Assembly (NCBI RefSeq): GCF_001562415.1
Contig: NZ_LOEE01000006.1
Location: 1-55,107, forward strand
Reading direction: 5' to 3'
DNA from: Thermotalea metallivorans
GTDB taxonomy: Bacteria; Bacillota; Clostridia; Peptostreptococcales; Thermotaleaceae
Length of the DNA: 55,107 bases
The first letter of the stretch is position 1. Each line of letters begins with the position of its first letter. The notes beneath the pieces were generated by a model that was not told the origin of the DNA, made no database searches, and worked only from the letters and a program-made list of their open reading frames with translations. Made by a program: the position numbers and the translations under genes. This document shows positions 9,119 through 17,399 of this stretch, one piece after another.

Positions 9119-9203
9119 CAGACCGTAGGTAAAAGATATACCCTGATAAAAAAGTAAAATACTATGTATTCATAAGAAAACTTAAGCTTGTGTCCAATAA
9201 TAG

Positions 9204-9314
9204 GGGGTCAGCCCGCCACCACGTTTTCAATGTGAAAACTGTGGTGGCATAATGGAACCTATTAAATATACAACTAAAGACGGCATCTCATATACTTTTA
9301 AAGCGCAAATTTAG
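9204..9314 (+). pseudogene. Possible zinc-ribbon gene remnant
   Basis: An open stretch reads RFQCENCGGIMEPIKYTT then KDGISYTFKAQI and a stop at 9312-9314. The CxxCGG pattern followed by a beta hairpin resembles the start of a small zinc ribbon (for example YgiT/MqsA-like), but there is no start codon or ribosome site upstream of the cysteines, and an in-frame TAG lies at 9201. The rest of the 8991-9468 gap holds only the palindrome, a possible IS end near 9191 and a weak terminator. Confidence 0.3.
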
Positions 9315-9350
9315 TCAAGTGTAGAGATTGCGCGATAGCGCTTTTTTATT
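9301..9350 (+). terminator. Weak intrinsic terminator ahead of the DUF2680 gene
   Basis: GCGC(GATA)GCGC at 9330-9341 is followed by a T-rich run; an alternative six-base pairing joins AAGCGC (9301-9306) to GCGCTT (9338-9343). It separates the IS remnants from the following gene. Confidence 0.4.
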
Positions 9351-9468
9351 TTTATCCAATTAATTGATGATTTCTTGTAAAATTTTTCAGGAAAATTAAA
9401 CAACTTCATAATTCCTTCACAATTCCTTTCTATAATAAAACCATACAATAAAAGAAAGGATGAGGAAA

Positions 9469-9819
9469 ATGAAAAAAATCATTATTTTATCCATTGTAGC
9501 GGTGATGATATTGTCCCTAGGACTGGTGGCCTTTGCTGAAACCCAAGACACCAAAGAAATACCGGTATGGTTTACAGAAATGATCAAGTGGAAAAAAGAG
9601 CAAATACAGAAAGCACTGGATGCAAAACAAATCACAGAAGAACAGGCAAAATTTTTCAATGAAAGATTAGATGCCATGGAAAAATATCATAAAGAAAATG
9701 GATTTAACTTCCCTGCAGGCTGTGGCATGGGCGGCGGTTTTGGCAAAGGGGGAAGGGGTTTTGGCGGCGGCATGATGAGAGGCTTTTTCGGACCAGCGCC
9801 CCAAACCAATAGTTTCTAA
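9469..9819 (+). CDS. Secreted DUF2680 protein
   Basis: A 116-residue exported protein. The start at 9469 gives AAAGAAAGG about nine bases upstream; an ATG at 9460 touches the ribosome site. Residues 1-20 form a signal peptide ending near VAFAET. A helical segment follows (WFTEMIKWKKEQIQKAL, then ITEEQAKFFNERLDAMEKYH), the DUF2680 repeat seen in Firmicutes secreted proteins, and the C terminus is Gly/Met/Phe rich (GMGGGFGKGGRGFGGGMM). The function is unknown; the low-complexity tail may bind metal or the cell surface. Monocistronic, with a terminator after it. Confidence 0.8.
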   Translation: MKKIIILSIVAVMILSLGLVAFAETQDTKEIPVWFTEMIKWKKEQIQKALDAKQITEEQAKFFNERLDAMEKYHKENGFNFPAGCGMGGGFGKGGRGFGGGMMRGFFGPAPQTNSF

Positions 9820-9826
9820 ATCATAG

Positions 9827-9853
9827 GCTCCTTTTATAGGAGCTTATTTTTTT
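9827..9853 (+). terminator. Intrinsic terminator after the DUF2680 gene
   Basis: GCTCCT at 9827-9832 pairs with AGGAGC at 9838-9843 around a short AT loop, followed by a T-run. Confidence 0.75.
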
Positions 9854-9931
9854 CAGGCAAAATCTATGTTTAAAGGAAAGGATATGATATATAATATTAA
9901 ATAGACAAAGAGGAAAGGAAGAATCGGGCAA

Positions 9932-11107
9932 ATGGAGAATGTACGGGAGTTAATGGAACAAATTATAGATGCCGGAACCTTGATAGATTTGGTATTAAGC
10001 TATGTTCGAAAAAAAGATCCCGAGGGATTTCAAAAGGTAGACGTTCGTCCCGTCATGTTGAAAGATGGTCTTTATTATCAATTTACTTATCATTATAAGA
10101 ACAAGGCAACCCATGAAAATATGGCGCCAAAGGATGCCGTGGATAAGATTCAGGATTTGCTTGGGAACTATTTTAGACAGGGCCAGTGTTTTACAAGGGA
10201 AGGAGATTATCAGATACTCATCAGTAAAAAGTTTAAAGTAAACATCTTGAAAAAGAGTCCAACAAAAACAATGAAAGACCTTTCCCATAACCGCAGGAAG
10301 AAATATATTATTCCTGAAAATATACCCAATCCCTTCCTTATACGATTGGGTGTCATGAATGAAAAAGGAAAAGTACTGGCAAACAAATACGATAAGTTTA
10401 GGCAGATCAACCGATTTTTGGAGATGGTTGCCGATGTCATCCCTGCCCTAGAAGATAAAGGGGAAGGTCTTCAGATTGTAGATTTCGGCTGTGGGAAGTC
10501 CTATCTTACCTTTGCTTTGTATCATTACCTGACAGAAATTTTAAAGCTTCGGGCAAATATCACCGGCTTGGATCTGAAAAAAGATGTGGTTGACCATTGC
10601 AATGAAATTGCCAGGGAACTAGGATACGGAAATTTGGAATTTTTTGTAGGGGATATCGGACAATTCCAAGGCAAAGAGAGGGTACATATGGTTGTAAGCC
10701 TTCATGCTTGCGATACAGCCACCGATGCCGCTTTGGTAAAGGCTGTGGAATGGGGAGCCGACGTTATTTTTTCTGTTCCCTGCTGTCAGCATGAACTGTT
10801 GCCTCAGATTCATAATGAAGTGATGGGCCCTATGGAAAAACACGGAATCATTAAGGAAAGATTGTCCAGCTTGATTACGGACAGCATCCGGGCCAATCTA
10901 TTGGAAATCATGGGATATGCAACCCAGTTGCTGGAGTTTATTGATATGGAGCATACACCGAAGAATATATTGATCCGGGCAGTAAAATCTGACAGGATTC
11001 CTAAAAGTGCTGTGGAAGAATATAAAAGGTTCAAGGCATTTTGGCAGATTAACCCCTATATGGAAAGAGCCTTGGGGGAGAAGCTGCAAAAAAGACTTCA
11101 AGGATAA
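9932..11107 (+). CDS. Class I SAM-dependent methyltransferase (Methyltransf_32 / METTL25-like)
   Basis: A 391-residue protein. Residues from about 175 carry a Rossmann-type SAM fold: IVDFGCGKSYLTFALY is motif I, followed by NITGLDLKKDVVDHC and VVSLHACDTATDAAL, then SVPCCQHEL. The SVPCC/HACD combination is typical of the METTL25/RRNAD1-like group (Methyltransf_32). The N-terminal 150 residues form a separate domain, possibly for RNA or protein binding. The methylated substrate is unknown. It is followed after 17 bases by the methionine sulfoxide reductase gene, so the two are probably co-transcribed. Confidence 0.8.
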   Translation: MENVRELMEQIIDAGTLIDLVLSYVRKKDPEGFQKVDVRPVMLKDGLYYQFTYHYKNKATHENMAPKDAVDKIQDLLGNYFRQGQCFTREGDYQILISKKFKVNILKKSPTKTMKDLSHNRRKKYIIPENIPNPFLIRLGVMNEKGKVLANKYDKFRQINRFLEMVADVIPALEDKGEGLQIVDFGCGKSYLTFALYHYLTEILKLRANITGLDLKKDVVDHCNEIARELGYGNLEFFVGDIGQFQGKERVHMVVSLHACDTATDAALVKAVEWGADVIFSVPCCQHELLPQIHNEVMGPMEKHGIIKERLSSLITDSIRANLLEIMGYATQLLEFIDMEHTPKNILIRAVKSDRIPKSAVEEYKRFKAFWQINPYMERALGEKLQKRLQG

Positions 11108-11124
11108 AAAGAGAGGGAGAGAAA

Positions 11125-11625
11125 ATGAACGAAATTAAAAAGATTGTAACGGAGGATAAAGAAAAATTCTATAACTATATGAATATAAAATTGACAGGAT
11201 TGATTTGCGAAGAGTCTGATTGGCTGGCCAACCTGTCTAATGCTTCAGCCTTGTTGTACCTTTTGCTGGACCATATCAATTGGGCAGGATTTTATCTTTA
11301 CAAGAATGGTGAATTGGTCTTAGGGCCATTCCAGGGAAAACCTGCATGTACCCATATTGCCATCGGCAAAGGCGTATGCGGTACGGCAGCCAAAGATTTA
11401 AAAATTCAGGTAGTAAAGGATGTTCATCAGTTTCCGGGACATATCGCCTGTGATCCTGCCTCCCAATCAGAAATTGTGGTGCCCATTGTCCATGAGGGAA
11501 AATTGATGGGGGTGCTGGATATCGATAGCCCTGTCAAGGCAAGATTTGACGAGGAGGATGCCAAAGGTCTTCAGAAGTTTGTGGATACCCTGAATCAATA
11601 CATGGATTGGTCAAAAATTGTATAA
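11125..11625 (+). CDS. msrC: Free methionine-(R)-sulfoxide reductase (GAF domain)
   Basis: A 166-residue single GAF-domain enzyme that reduces free L-methionine-(R)-sulfoxide to methionine in the cytoplasm. The three conserved cysteines of the fRMsr family are present at C75 (KPACTHIAIG), C85 (KGVCGTAA) and C109 (GHIACDPASQSEIVVP), with the ligand-binding stretch LMGVLDIDSP near the C terminus. Length and motifs match the family well. It is the second gene of a pair with the methyltransferase and ends at a strong terminator shared with tyrS. Confidence 0.92.
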   Translation: MNEIKKIVTEDKEKFYNYMNIKLTGLICEESDWLANLSNASALLYLLLDHINWAGFYLYKNGELVLGPFQGKPACTHIAIGKGVCGTAAKDLKIQVVKDVHQFPGHIACDPASQSEIVVPIVHEGKLMGVLDIDSPVKARFDEEDAKGLQKFVDTLNQYMDWSKIV

Positions 11626-11657
11626 ACCGCTGCCTTTGGCAGGCAGCGGTTTTTTTA
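11625..11657. terminator. Bidirectional terminator between msrC and tyrS
   Basis: AACCGCTGCC (11625-11634) pairs perfectly with GGCAGCGGTT (11642-11651), followed by a T-run on the plus strand and preceded by A-rich sequence for the minus strand. It serves two convergent genes; the tyrS stop codon lies in its T-run. Confidence 0.9.
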
Positions 11658-12881
11658 GACCAATCGAATCTGATGATATACTTTTTTGCCCTTTCGGATC
11701 ATCAAAGTACCGTCTTTAAAATCTTCTTCCTTCACCATAAGCTGTATGTCTTCTACTTTTACGTCGTCAATGGCAATACCGCCCTGTTGGACCAGGCGTC
11801 TGCCCTCACTCCGGGATGGAACCAGGTTGGCCCTTGTCAGCAGTGTTAGAATATCCATGCCTTCCGAAAGTTCAATGCGGGGGATTTCTGTAAAGGGTAC
11901 ATTTTCTGTGGAGGTGCCTTTGCCAAACAAAGCCTTGGCTGCTCCATCAGCCTTTCTTGCTTCTTCTTCCCCATGAACCAGCTTTGTTACTTCGAAGGCT
12001 AGGATTTCTTTTGCTTTATTGATTTCCGCTCCCTGTAATGCGCCCAGGCGCCGTACTTCATCCATAGGGAGGAAGGTTAAGAGGGCCAGGCATTTTTCCA
12101 CATCCTGATCGTCCACATTTCTCCAATATTGGTAGAAATCATAGGGAGATGTTTTTTCAGGATCCAGCCAGATGGCACCGGATTCTGTTTTTCCCATCTT
12201 TTTGCCTTCACTGGTTGTCAGCAGGGTGAAAGTCATGCCATAAGCCATGCCCCCTTCTGCTCTCCGGATCAGGTCAGCGCCGGCGATGATGTTGGACCAT
12301 TGATCGTCCCCACCCAACTGCAGCTTACAGCCGTATCTTCTGTATAACTCCAGGAAGTCATAGGACTGCATCAACATGTAATTAAACTCAAGAAAGGATA
12401 ATCCTTTCTCCATGCGGGATTTAAAGCATTCTGCCGTCAACATTCGATTGACAGAAAAATGCCTGCCGATTTCCCGCAGGAAAGGAATATACTTTAGATC
12501 CATCAGCCAGTCGGCATTGTTGACCATGAGGGCTTTTCCCTCAGAAAAGTCCAAGAATTTGGAAAGTTGCACCTTGAAACGTTCAGCATTTTGCTCGATT
12601 TCTTCAAAGGACAGCATCTTTCGCATATCGGTTTTACCGGAAGGATCGCCCACCATCGTGGTGCCGCCGCCAATCAATACAATGGGTCTGTGACCAGCCT
12701 GCTGCATATGGGCCATGGCCATGACTTGCAGGAAGTGCCCTACGTGCAGGCTGTCGGCAGTAGGATCGTAGCCTGTATAAAAAGTCACAGACTCCTTCCC
12801 GAGCAGTTCCCGGATCTCTTCTTCATGGGTAGTCTGTTTGATAAAGCCCCGCTCTTTTAAGGTATCAAATACATTTGCCAT
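11655..12881 (-). CDS. tyrS: Tyrosyl-tRNA synthetase
   Basis: A 408-residue class I aminoacyl-tRNA synthetase that charges tRNA-Tyr. The HIGH signature is HVGH (residues 46-49), and the KMSKS loop reads KMGKT in [10 protein letters not shown]. The tyrosine-binding segment [12 protein letters not shown] is present, and the C terminus carries an S4-type RNA-binding domain ([16 protein letters not shown]). The start [10 protein letters not shown] at 12881 has AGGAGG just upstream; a longer in-frame reading would run into the T-box leader. Expression is controlled by the T-box leader described below. Confidence 0.97.
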   Translation of the reverse strand: MANVFDTLKERGFIKQTTHEEEIRELLGKESVTFYTGYDPTADSLHVGHFLQVMAMAHMQQAGHRPIVLIGGGTTMVGDPSGKTDMRKMLSFEEIEQNAERFKVQLSKFLDFSEGKALMVNNADWLMDLKYIPFLREIGRHFSVNRMLTAECFKSRMEKGLSFLEFNYMLMQSYDFLELYRRYGCKLQLGGDDQWSNIIAGADLIRRAEGGMAYGMTFTLLTTSEGKKMGKTESGAIWLDPEKTSPYDFYQYWRNVDDQDVEKCLALLTFLPMDEVRRLGALQGAEINKAKEILAFEVTKLVHGEEEARKADGAAKALFGKGTSTENVPFTEIPRIELSEGMDILTLLTRANLVPSRSEGRRLVQQGGIAIDDVKVEDIQLMVKEEDFKDGTLMIRKGKKVYHQIRLV

Positions 12882-12907
12882 GCCAAAACCTCCTATCCTC
12901 AAGATTG

Positions 12908-13150
12908 ATAAAATAGAAAAGGGGCTTCTCACTCCATAAGGACGAGAAACCCCGTGGTACCACCTTAATTCACATGATAAACATGCCTTTGGCCACGATA
13001 ACGGGTGGGGACCGTCGAAGCTTTTTATACTTCGAAGCTCCAGAGCGTATTTCGTCTTGCCATGTGCTGCAGATCTTTCACCGGCCGATCTGCTCTCTGA
13101 AATTGTAACCATGGAGACTACTGAACTCTTTCACAGCTTTTTCTATGACT
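12908..13150 (-). promoter_or_regulatory. T-box riboswitch leader of tyrS (specifier UAC)
   Basis: On the minus strand the leader ends with the T-box core AAGGTGGTACCACGG (plus-strand 12952-12966) and contains the specifier-loop context GAAATACGCTCTGG, placing a UAC tyrosine codon at 13049-13047. Stem I-like segments lie upstream. Uncharged tRNA-Tyr is expected to bind the specifier and the T-box bulge and favour antitermination, so tyrS is induced by tyrosine starvation. The specifier agrees with the downstream gene. The exact transcription start was not located; 13150 is an estimate. Confidence 0.9.
12910..12953 (-). terminator. T-box terminator hairpin upstream of tyrS
   Basis: GGGGTTTCTC pairs with GAGAAGCCCC (plus-strand 12921-12930 and 12944-12953), followed on the minus strand by a U-rich run (plus-strand 12910-12920). 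It competes with the antiterminator formed by the T-box sequence. Confidence 0.88.
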
Positions 13151-13268
13151 ATATTTTATCCTATATTATCATATGTATGAGTTCTATGGCAAGACAGAGG
13201 AAAAAAATTTTTATTCCTTTTGTCAGGCAATTGGCCATGGAATAAGAATCAGGAAGCTCAAATTTATT

Positions 13269-13925
13269 TTAACCTTTCTTTTTTATATTGCTATTTAAAC
13301 CGTATATCACGGCAAAGCTAAACACAACAGCAATGAGCATCAATAGATTGGCTGTTTCCTTGTCTCCGCTCTCAGCAGCAAAATAGATGGCAAGGGGGAT
13401 AGTTTGGGTTTTTCCCGGAATATTTCCGGCGACCATAAGGGTAGCTCCAAATTCCCCCAAGGCCCTGGCGAAGGATAGGATGATGCCGCTGAAGATACCG
13501 GACCGGGCCAGGGGCAAGGTAATCCTCCAGAATACCTTTTTTTCATCGGCTCCCAGGTCCATGGCTGCTTCTTCATAATCCTGTCCCACATTTAAGAAAG
13601 CAGCTTTGCAGCTCTGATACATTAGAGGGAGAGAGACGATGAGGGCAGCTATGCAGGCGGCAGTCCAATGGAAAACAAGGGTGATGCCGAAGGTATGGTA
13701 AAGAATCTTACCGATAAGGCCCCTTTTGCCGATGAGGATGAGGAGACCGTAGCCCACCACCGAGGGTGGAAGAACCATGGGCAAAAGGATAAAAGTTTCC
13801 AGCAGATCTTTCCCTTTGAATTGATATTTTGTAAATAGTCTGGCCAGCAAAACGCCTATCCCAAGGGTCAGGAGAGTAGATAGAAAGGATATCTTTAAAG
13901 ATAAAATAATCGGTTCCCAGATCAC
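13269..13925 (-). CDS. modB: Molybdate ABC transporter permease
   Basis: A 218-residue inner-membrane permease with about five to six hydrophobic helices and the ATPase-docking EAA loop EEAAMDLGADEKKVFWRITLP. ALGEFGATLMVAGNIPGKTQTI is characteristic of ModB/CysT-type oxyanion permeases. It partners with ModA to import molybdate or tungstate. GTG start; it lies ten bases after modA. The expected ATPase gene modC is not adjacent: the next gene on this strand is tyrS. Confidence 0.92.
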   Translation of the reverse strand: MIWEPIILSLKISFLSTLLTLGIGVLLARLFTKYQFKGKDLLETFILLPMVLPPSVVGYGLLILIGKRGLIGKILYHTFGITLVFHWTAACIAALIVSLPLMYQSCKAAFLNVGQDYEEAAMDLGADEKKVFWRITLPLARSGIFSGIILSFARALGEFGATLMVAGNIPGKTQTIPLAIYFAAESGDKETANLLMLIAVVFSFAVIYGLNSNIKKKG

Positions 13926-13934
13926 TTGACAGAC

Positions 13935-14720
13935 CTACTTCCCTAAAAATTCAAAGCCGTGGGCTTTAAATATTTTTATAGATTGACTGTTGTTCAAATA
14001 GTTGAGAAATTGCCTGGCAGCATCCTTATTCCTACTGGAGGAAAGGATTGCTGCGGGATATACTATGGGCTGGTGAGTTTCTTCAGGAAAGACCTCCTTG
14101 ACTATGCCAGTGGTCAGCCGAGCAGCATCGGAGCTGTAAACAATTCCTGCAGCTAGTTCTCCCCTTTCCACATAGGTGACGATTTGACTTACATCCTTTG
14201 TGTATACAATCTTGCCCTTCAATTGATCCCAAAGATTTAAATATATAAGGGATTCCTTGGCATATTGCCCTGCAGGGACAGATGCCGGGGTGCCGATGGC
14301 CATTTTGATGTCCTGGCCAAGCAAGTCTGAAACAGCAGATATCTTATCTCCATATTCCTTTGCCACAATCAAGGTCAGTTTGTTTTTCAACAGATAAGTC
14401 CGGCTATCCCGGTCAATAAGGCCATGGTCCTCCAAAACCTTCATTTGCTGTGGAGCAGCAGATATAAAGACATCACAGGAGAGGCCCGCCTCTATTTGTT
14501 TTTGCAATACGCCGGATGCGGCAAAATTAAAAGTAATAGGGATTCTTGTTTCCCGTTGGAAATTTTGCCCGATTTCCTTCAGTGCCGCCTCCAAGCTGGC
14601 GGCAGCTGATATGGTAATACTTTTTTCTTTGAGAACAGAAGGGGTTTGCGGTTTGTGAGAACAGCCCTCAAAAATGAATGAAATCGCTAAAATGAGGAAA
14701 GTTAAAAATATTTTCTTCAT
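13935..14720 (-). CDS. modA: Molybdate-binding lipoprotein
   Basis: A 261-residue extracytoplasmic solute-binding protein. The start MKKIFLTF at 14720 has GGAGGAA upstream. A lipoprotein signal ends at the lipobox IFEGC, anchoring the protein to the outer face of the membrane. The family motif ISAAASLEAALKEIG (oxyanion-binding serines) and FNFAASGVLQKQIEAG are present, as is VPAGQYAKESL. A candidate ModE operator sits 38 bases before the start codon, so molybdate-dependent repression is likely. Confidence 0.93.
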   Translation of the reverse strand: MKKIFLTFLILAISFIFEGCSHKPQTPSVLKEKSITISAAASLEAALKEIGQNFQRETRIPITFNFAASGVLQKQIEAGLSCDVFISAAPQQMKVLEDHGLIDRDSRTYLLKNKLTLIVAKEYGDKISAVSDLLGQDIKMAIGTPASVPAGQYAKESLIYLNLWDQLKGKIVYTKDVSQIVTYVERGELAAGIVYSSDAARLTTGIVKEVFPEETHQPIVYPAAILSSSRNKDAARQFLNYLNNSQSIKIFKAHGFEFLGK

Positions 14721-14757
14721 GGTAAATTCCTCCATGGAATTTCTAAATTGCTTTTAT

Positions 14758-14781
14758 CGTTATATTTTCAACCGTATAACG
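14758..14781. promoter_or_regulatory. Candidate ModE operator of modAB
   Basis: CGTTATA (14758-14764) and TATAACG (14775-14781) form a perfect 7-base inverted repeat separated by ten bases. This closely resembles the known ModE box half-sites (CGNTATA...TATAACG). It lies between modA and the modE terminator, just upstream of the modA start, where a repressor would block transcription of modAB. Confidence 0.7.
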
Positions 14782-14786
14782 GTCTT

Positions 14787-14831
14787 AAAAAATAAACAAA
14801 ATCTTTGCCAAAGCTTTGCAAGAAAGATTTT
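14787..14831 (-). terminator. Intrinsic terminator of modE
   Basis: Arms AAAATCTTT (14798-14806) and AAAGATTTT (14823-14831) pair, with further pairing inside, and the minus strand continues into a T-rich run (plus-strand 14787-14797). It separates modE transcription from the modA operator. Confidence 0.75.
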
Positions 14832-14860
14832 GCTGGCACTGTATAAGGAAAGCAAAAGAC

Positions 14861-15196
14861 TCATAGGTTATCGAAGATCTTTTGATAAAGGTTTAAGATG
14901 ACCTTCTCTGCTTCCGTTTCTAATTGCTCGTACTTGGCAATAAGCTGCTTTCCTTCAGGAGTCAATAGGGAACTTCCCCCTTCGGCTCCACCTATTTTTT
15001 TGTCAAGAATTTTTATACCCAAAGCCTTTTCCAGGTTGTCAATCAAATGCCATGCCTTGCTATAGGACATATCCATGGCAAGGGCAGCCTGCCTTAGAGA
15101 TCCCAATTTTTCCACTTTTAAAAGCAATTCCTTAGGACCTCTTCCAAATATTTTTTGCTGATCTTTTTCAATCCATATTTTCCACTTTATCTCCAT
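14861..15196 (-). CDS. ModE-like molybdate-responsive regulator (DNA-binding domain only)
   Basis: A 111-residue winged-helix protein of the ModE N-terminal/LysR HTH type. It reads FGRGPKELLLKVEKLGSLRQ, then AALAMDMSYSKAWHLIDNLE, and GGAEGGSSLLTPEGKQLI. It lacks the C-terminal TOBE (MopI) molybdate-binding domains of E. coli ModE, so effector sensing must be direct or indirect by another route. Upstream of modA-modB and near the candidate box, it is the likely regulator of molybdate uptake. Confidence 0.85.
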   Translation of the reverse strand: MEIKWKIWIEKDQQKIFGRGPKELLLKVEKLGSLRQAALAMDMSYSKAWHLIDNLEKALGIKILDKKIGGAEGGSSLLTPEGKQLIAKYEQLETEAEKVILNLYQKIFDNL

Positions 15197-15273
15197 ATAA
15201 TCACCTATGGAGAATTATAGCATAGAGAAAAATTTACGGAAAGGGGAATATTCATGGAATTATCTTAAAATTT

Positions 15274-15453
15274 TTAAAAGTATTTGTGTATGACATAAAT
15301 CATTTTATAGTATTCGATTATGTCTGAATTCAGTATACGGCTGACAGAGATTACATTGGCATCCTGTAGGTTCCCTTGTGCTTCGTCGATCAGTCGATGC
15401 AAAATGGTTTGTAATTTATGAATATGTTCAAGTATTTCCTGGATTTGGGACAT
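15274..15453 (-). CDS. Spo0E-like aspartyl-phosphate phosphatase
   Basis: A 59-residue protein of two helices, read from ATG 15453 with GGAGGT upstream; the longer reading lacks a ribosome site. It shows IQEILEHIHKLQTILHRLID, then VISVSRILNSDIIEYY, matching the Spo0E family pattern S-x-x-L-(D/N)-x-x-I-x-x-Y-Y. The family dephosphorylates Spo0A~P and delays sporulation. The canonical SQELD is degenerate (SRILNSD), so the catalytic details may differ. It marks the host as a likely spore former and is the last chromosomal gene before the prophage. Confidence 0.75.
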   Translation of the reverse strand: MSQIQEILEHIHKLQTILHRLIDEAQGNLQDANVISVSRILNSDIIEYYKMIYVIHKYF

Positions 15454-15570
15454 TTTCAACACCTCCAAACAATACAGGTTATGCGAATTTAGCAAAAATT
15501 ATACTCTATACCTTGTAGAGATTGAAATGGACAAAATTTATACAAGGGTGAATCTTTTGCAAACATAAAA

Positions 15571-15598
15571 TTGACAAGGTATTATAAAACGTGATAAT
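15571..15598 (+). promoter_or_regulatory. Orphan sigma-A type promoter at the prophage edge
   Basis: TTGACA (15571-15576), a 16-base spacer and GATAAT (15593-15598) point rightward, but no plus-strand gene follows before the leftward integrase. The prophage may have separated this promoter from its gene. Confidence 0.45.
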
Positions 15599-15680
15599 AT
15601 TGAGCATGTGTTTTATGTGTTTCCATTTTCTGAGTTAACATGAAAGCACAAAGTCAGTTCGAAACCAGATTGACTAGAAA

Positions 15681-15716
15681 TAAAATTACCCCTCTAATTT
15701 CAACGGCTAGAGGGGT
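15681..15716 (-). terminator. Intrinsic terminator of the integrase/lysogeny operon
   Basis: ACCCCTCTA (15688-15696) pairs with TAGAGGGGT (15708-15716), followed on the minus strand by AATTTTATTT. It lies 36 bases after the integrase stop. Confidence 0.85.
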
Positions 15717-15751
15717 TTAATATTTGCATTGCTAATCCATTGCTAATCCGA

Positions 15752-16852
15752 CTATAAAAACATCGTTTTTTCCAACAGATTAGTAGCTTCTTTTTGCATA
15801 TTAGGTAGTACATGGGAATATAGATCGAGTGTCATTTGAATTTTTGAATGTCCTAAAATCTCACTTACTATTTTGACATGTATGCCAGTTTTGAGAGCGA
15901 TGGTAGCAAAGGTATGGCGGAGGTCATGAAAGCGTATCTGAGGCAATCCTGAATGTTCTACGATACGTTTAAAAGTGGATAGTAAAGTTTTGGGGTTATA
16001 TGGTTGCCCAGATGGATTTGTGCAAATATAACCGCTTTCTTCATACTCATCTTGCAACATCAACTTAAGTTCTTTTTGTCGGATTCTTTGTTTTTTAAGT
16101 GCCCTTTTCGTTTCCTCCATTAGGGCAATCTTTCTAGTCTTACCTGTCTTTGGCTCTTTCAACTCCATATTCCTTTGCATAGAATGCCTTATCGTCAATG
16201 TTCCTTGAGCTTCATCATAATCTTCCCAGCGCAATGCACAAATCTCTCCCTGCCGCATACCTGTGGTAAGCGCTATAAGATATGCGATATAATATGGTTT
16301 GTCCTCAATTATAGATAAGAATTTTTTAACGATATCAATATCCCAAACCTTAAATGATCTGTAATTTTTTTTAGGTTTTACTATGCCTAGTATGGGATTT
16401 TGCGGTATTAATTGCCATCTTACTGCCTGCTCAAGTATTGATTTTAGGCAAAAATAATGATTGTTAATGGTGCCATAAGATTTGCCATCCATTTCAAGAT
16501 CGTTGATGTATTTTTGCAGATGCAAGGTTTTGATTTTTGATATCTTCATGTTGCCCAACTTTGGTATTATAGACAATCTGATTATGTCATCATATCTTGC
16601 ATATGTCTGGGCGGCAAGATTCTTCTTGGCATATCTTTTCCATTCTTCTGCGACATCTTTTAAAAACATCTCTCCAGTGCCGAAATAATACCCTTGCTCT
16701 ACTTCTAAAAGTTTTCTTGGAAGATCCTTTTCGGCCTCTTTTTTGCTATTGTATCCTGAAAACCATTTTTGACGTTTCTTACCATGCTCGTCAACGCCTA
16801 AATATACAACAATTGCATATTTATTCCCCCTCTTGACTATGCTCCCTCTCAC
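15752..16852 (-). CDS. int: Phage tyrosine-type integrase
   Basis: A 366-residue tyrosine recombinase that integrates and excises the prophage. Catalytic residues are visible: R200 (TTGMRQGEICALRWED), H309-x-x-R312 (HDLRHTFA), H335 (LGHSKIQMT) and nucleophile Y345 (LDLYSHVLP). The N terminus has an arm-binding AP2-like domain (KRGNKYAIVVYLG) and a SAM-like core-binding domain (about 65-160). GTG start after AGGAGAGG. As usual for this phage type it sits at the left end and is transcribed outward. Confidence 0.95.
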   Translation of the reverse strand: MRGSIVKRGNKYAIVVYLGVDEHGKKRQKWFSGYNSKKEAEKDLPRKLLEVEQGYYFGTGEMFLKDVAEEWKRYAKKNLAAQTYARYDDIIRLSIIPKLGNMKISKIKTLHLQKYINDLEMDGKSYGTINNHYFCLKSILEQAVRWQLIPQNPILGIVKPKKNYRSFKVWDIDIVKKFLSIIEDKPYYIAYLIALTTGMRQGEICALRWEDYDEAQGTLTIRHSMQRNMELKEPKTGKTRKIALMEETKRALKKQRIRQKELKLMLQDEYEESGYICTNPSGQPYNPKTLLSTFKRIVEHSGLPQIRFHDLRHTFATIALKTGIHVKIVSEILGHSKIQMTLDLYSHVLPNMQKEATNLLEKTMFL

Positions 16853-16914
16853 TTTAACCTCTCCTTTAATCGAATATATGTTCTGAAAAACGAGTAAAAA
16901 AATATATCTATGTA

Positions 16915-17376
16915 CTATTCAAAACTTTTATAAATCCATAATGGATCGAAATATACTATGCAACTTTTGGTCTTGTAGCAAATACCGTATTTTTCTTTAT
17001 AATATTTTAAGGTGCTTTCTAAAAATTCTTCGGTGACGCCTAGGTATTCAGCTAATTCGTACTTGTTTCTGATGCCTTCATCCGAAGCTTGTACCAATTT
17101 TTCAATGCTTACAAGCTGTTCATATCCCCAAGCCCTAGCTCTTCTTTCCTGTTTTCTATTTCCGATCTTAGTTTGGTCCACAATATCGCTAAAACTTGTG
17201 TAGTAGTGGCCCAATTCTTCTGCAAGAATGCAAGTTTTTTCGATTGTGGTATCTATATTTGAGCCGATGGCGATTATATTATCTGCGTACAGCCCCTTGT
17301 TTCTGCCAGTTAAATTCATCTCTATGATTTCAATATTTTCATCTTCTGCTATTTGTAGAAGTTCCAAATATCCCAT
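16915..17376 (-). CDS. ImmA/IrrE-family metallopeptidase
   Basis: A 153-residue ImmA-like protein, expected to cleave the neighbouring CI-like repressor upon induction. The zinc motif reads CILAEELGHYYTS: E53-E54-L-G-H57 in place of the usual HExxH. The EELGH form recurs in phage ImmA proteins, so it may be a natural variant rather than a dead enzyme. The N terminus carries a family-typical IEIIEMNL strand. It lies downstream of the repressor in the same leftward operon, as in ICEBs1 immR-immA. Confidence 0.85.
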   Translation of the reverse strand: MGYLELLQIAEDENIEIIEMNLTGRNKGLYADNIIAIGSNIDTTIEKTCILAEELGHYYTSFSDIVDQTKIGNRKQERRARAWGYEQLVSIEKLVQASDEGIRNKYELAEYLGVTEEFLESTLKYYKEKYGICYKTKSCIVYFDPLWIYKSFE

Positions 17377-17399
17377 TCAAACACCCCTTAGCTGATGAT

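Noticed and set aside
9191-9212. TGTCCAATAATAGGGGGT as an IS3 terminal inverted repeat
   Set aside because: No partner end could be paired with it, because the left half of the IS3 element is missing.
12882-13112. Longer tyrS reading frame extending upstream
   Set aside because: This extension runs through the T-box leader and terminator, which are non-coding.
15720-15750. Short direct repeat ATTGCTAATCC next to the integrase as an att core
   Set aside because: Both copies lie on the same side; no matching copy was found in the right-end sequence, so it cannot be called an attachment site.
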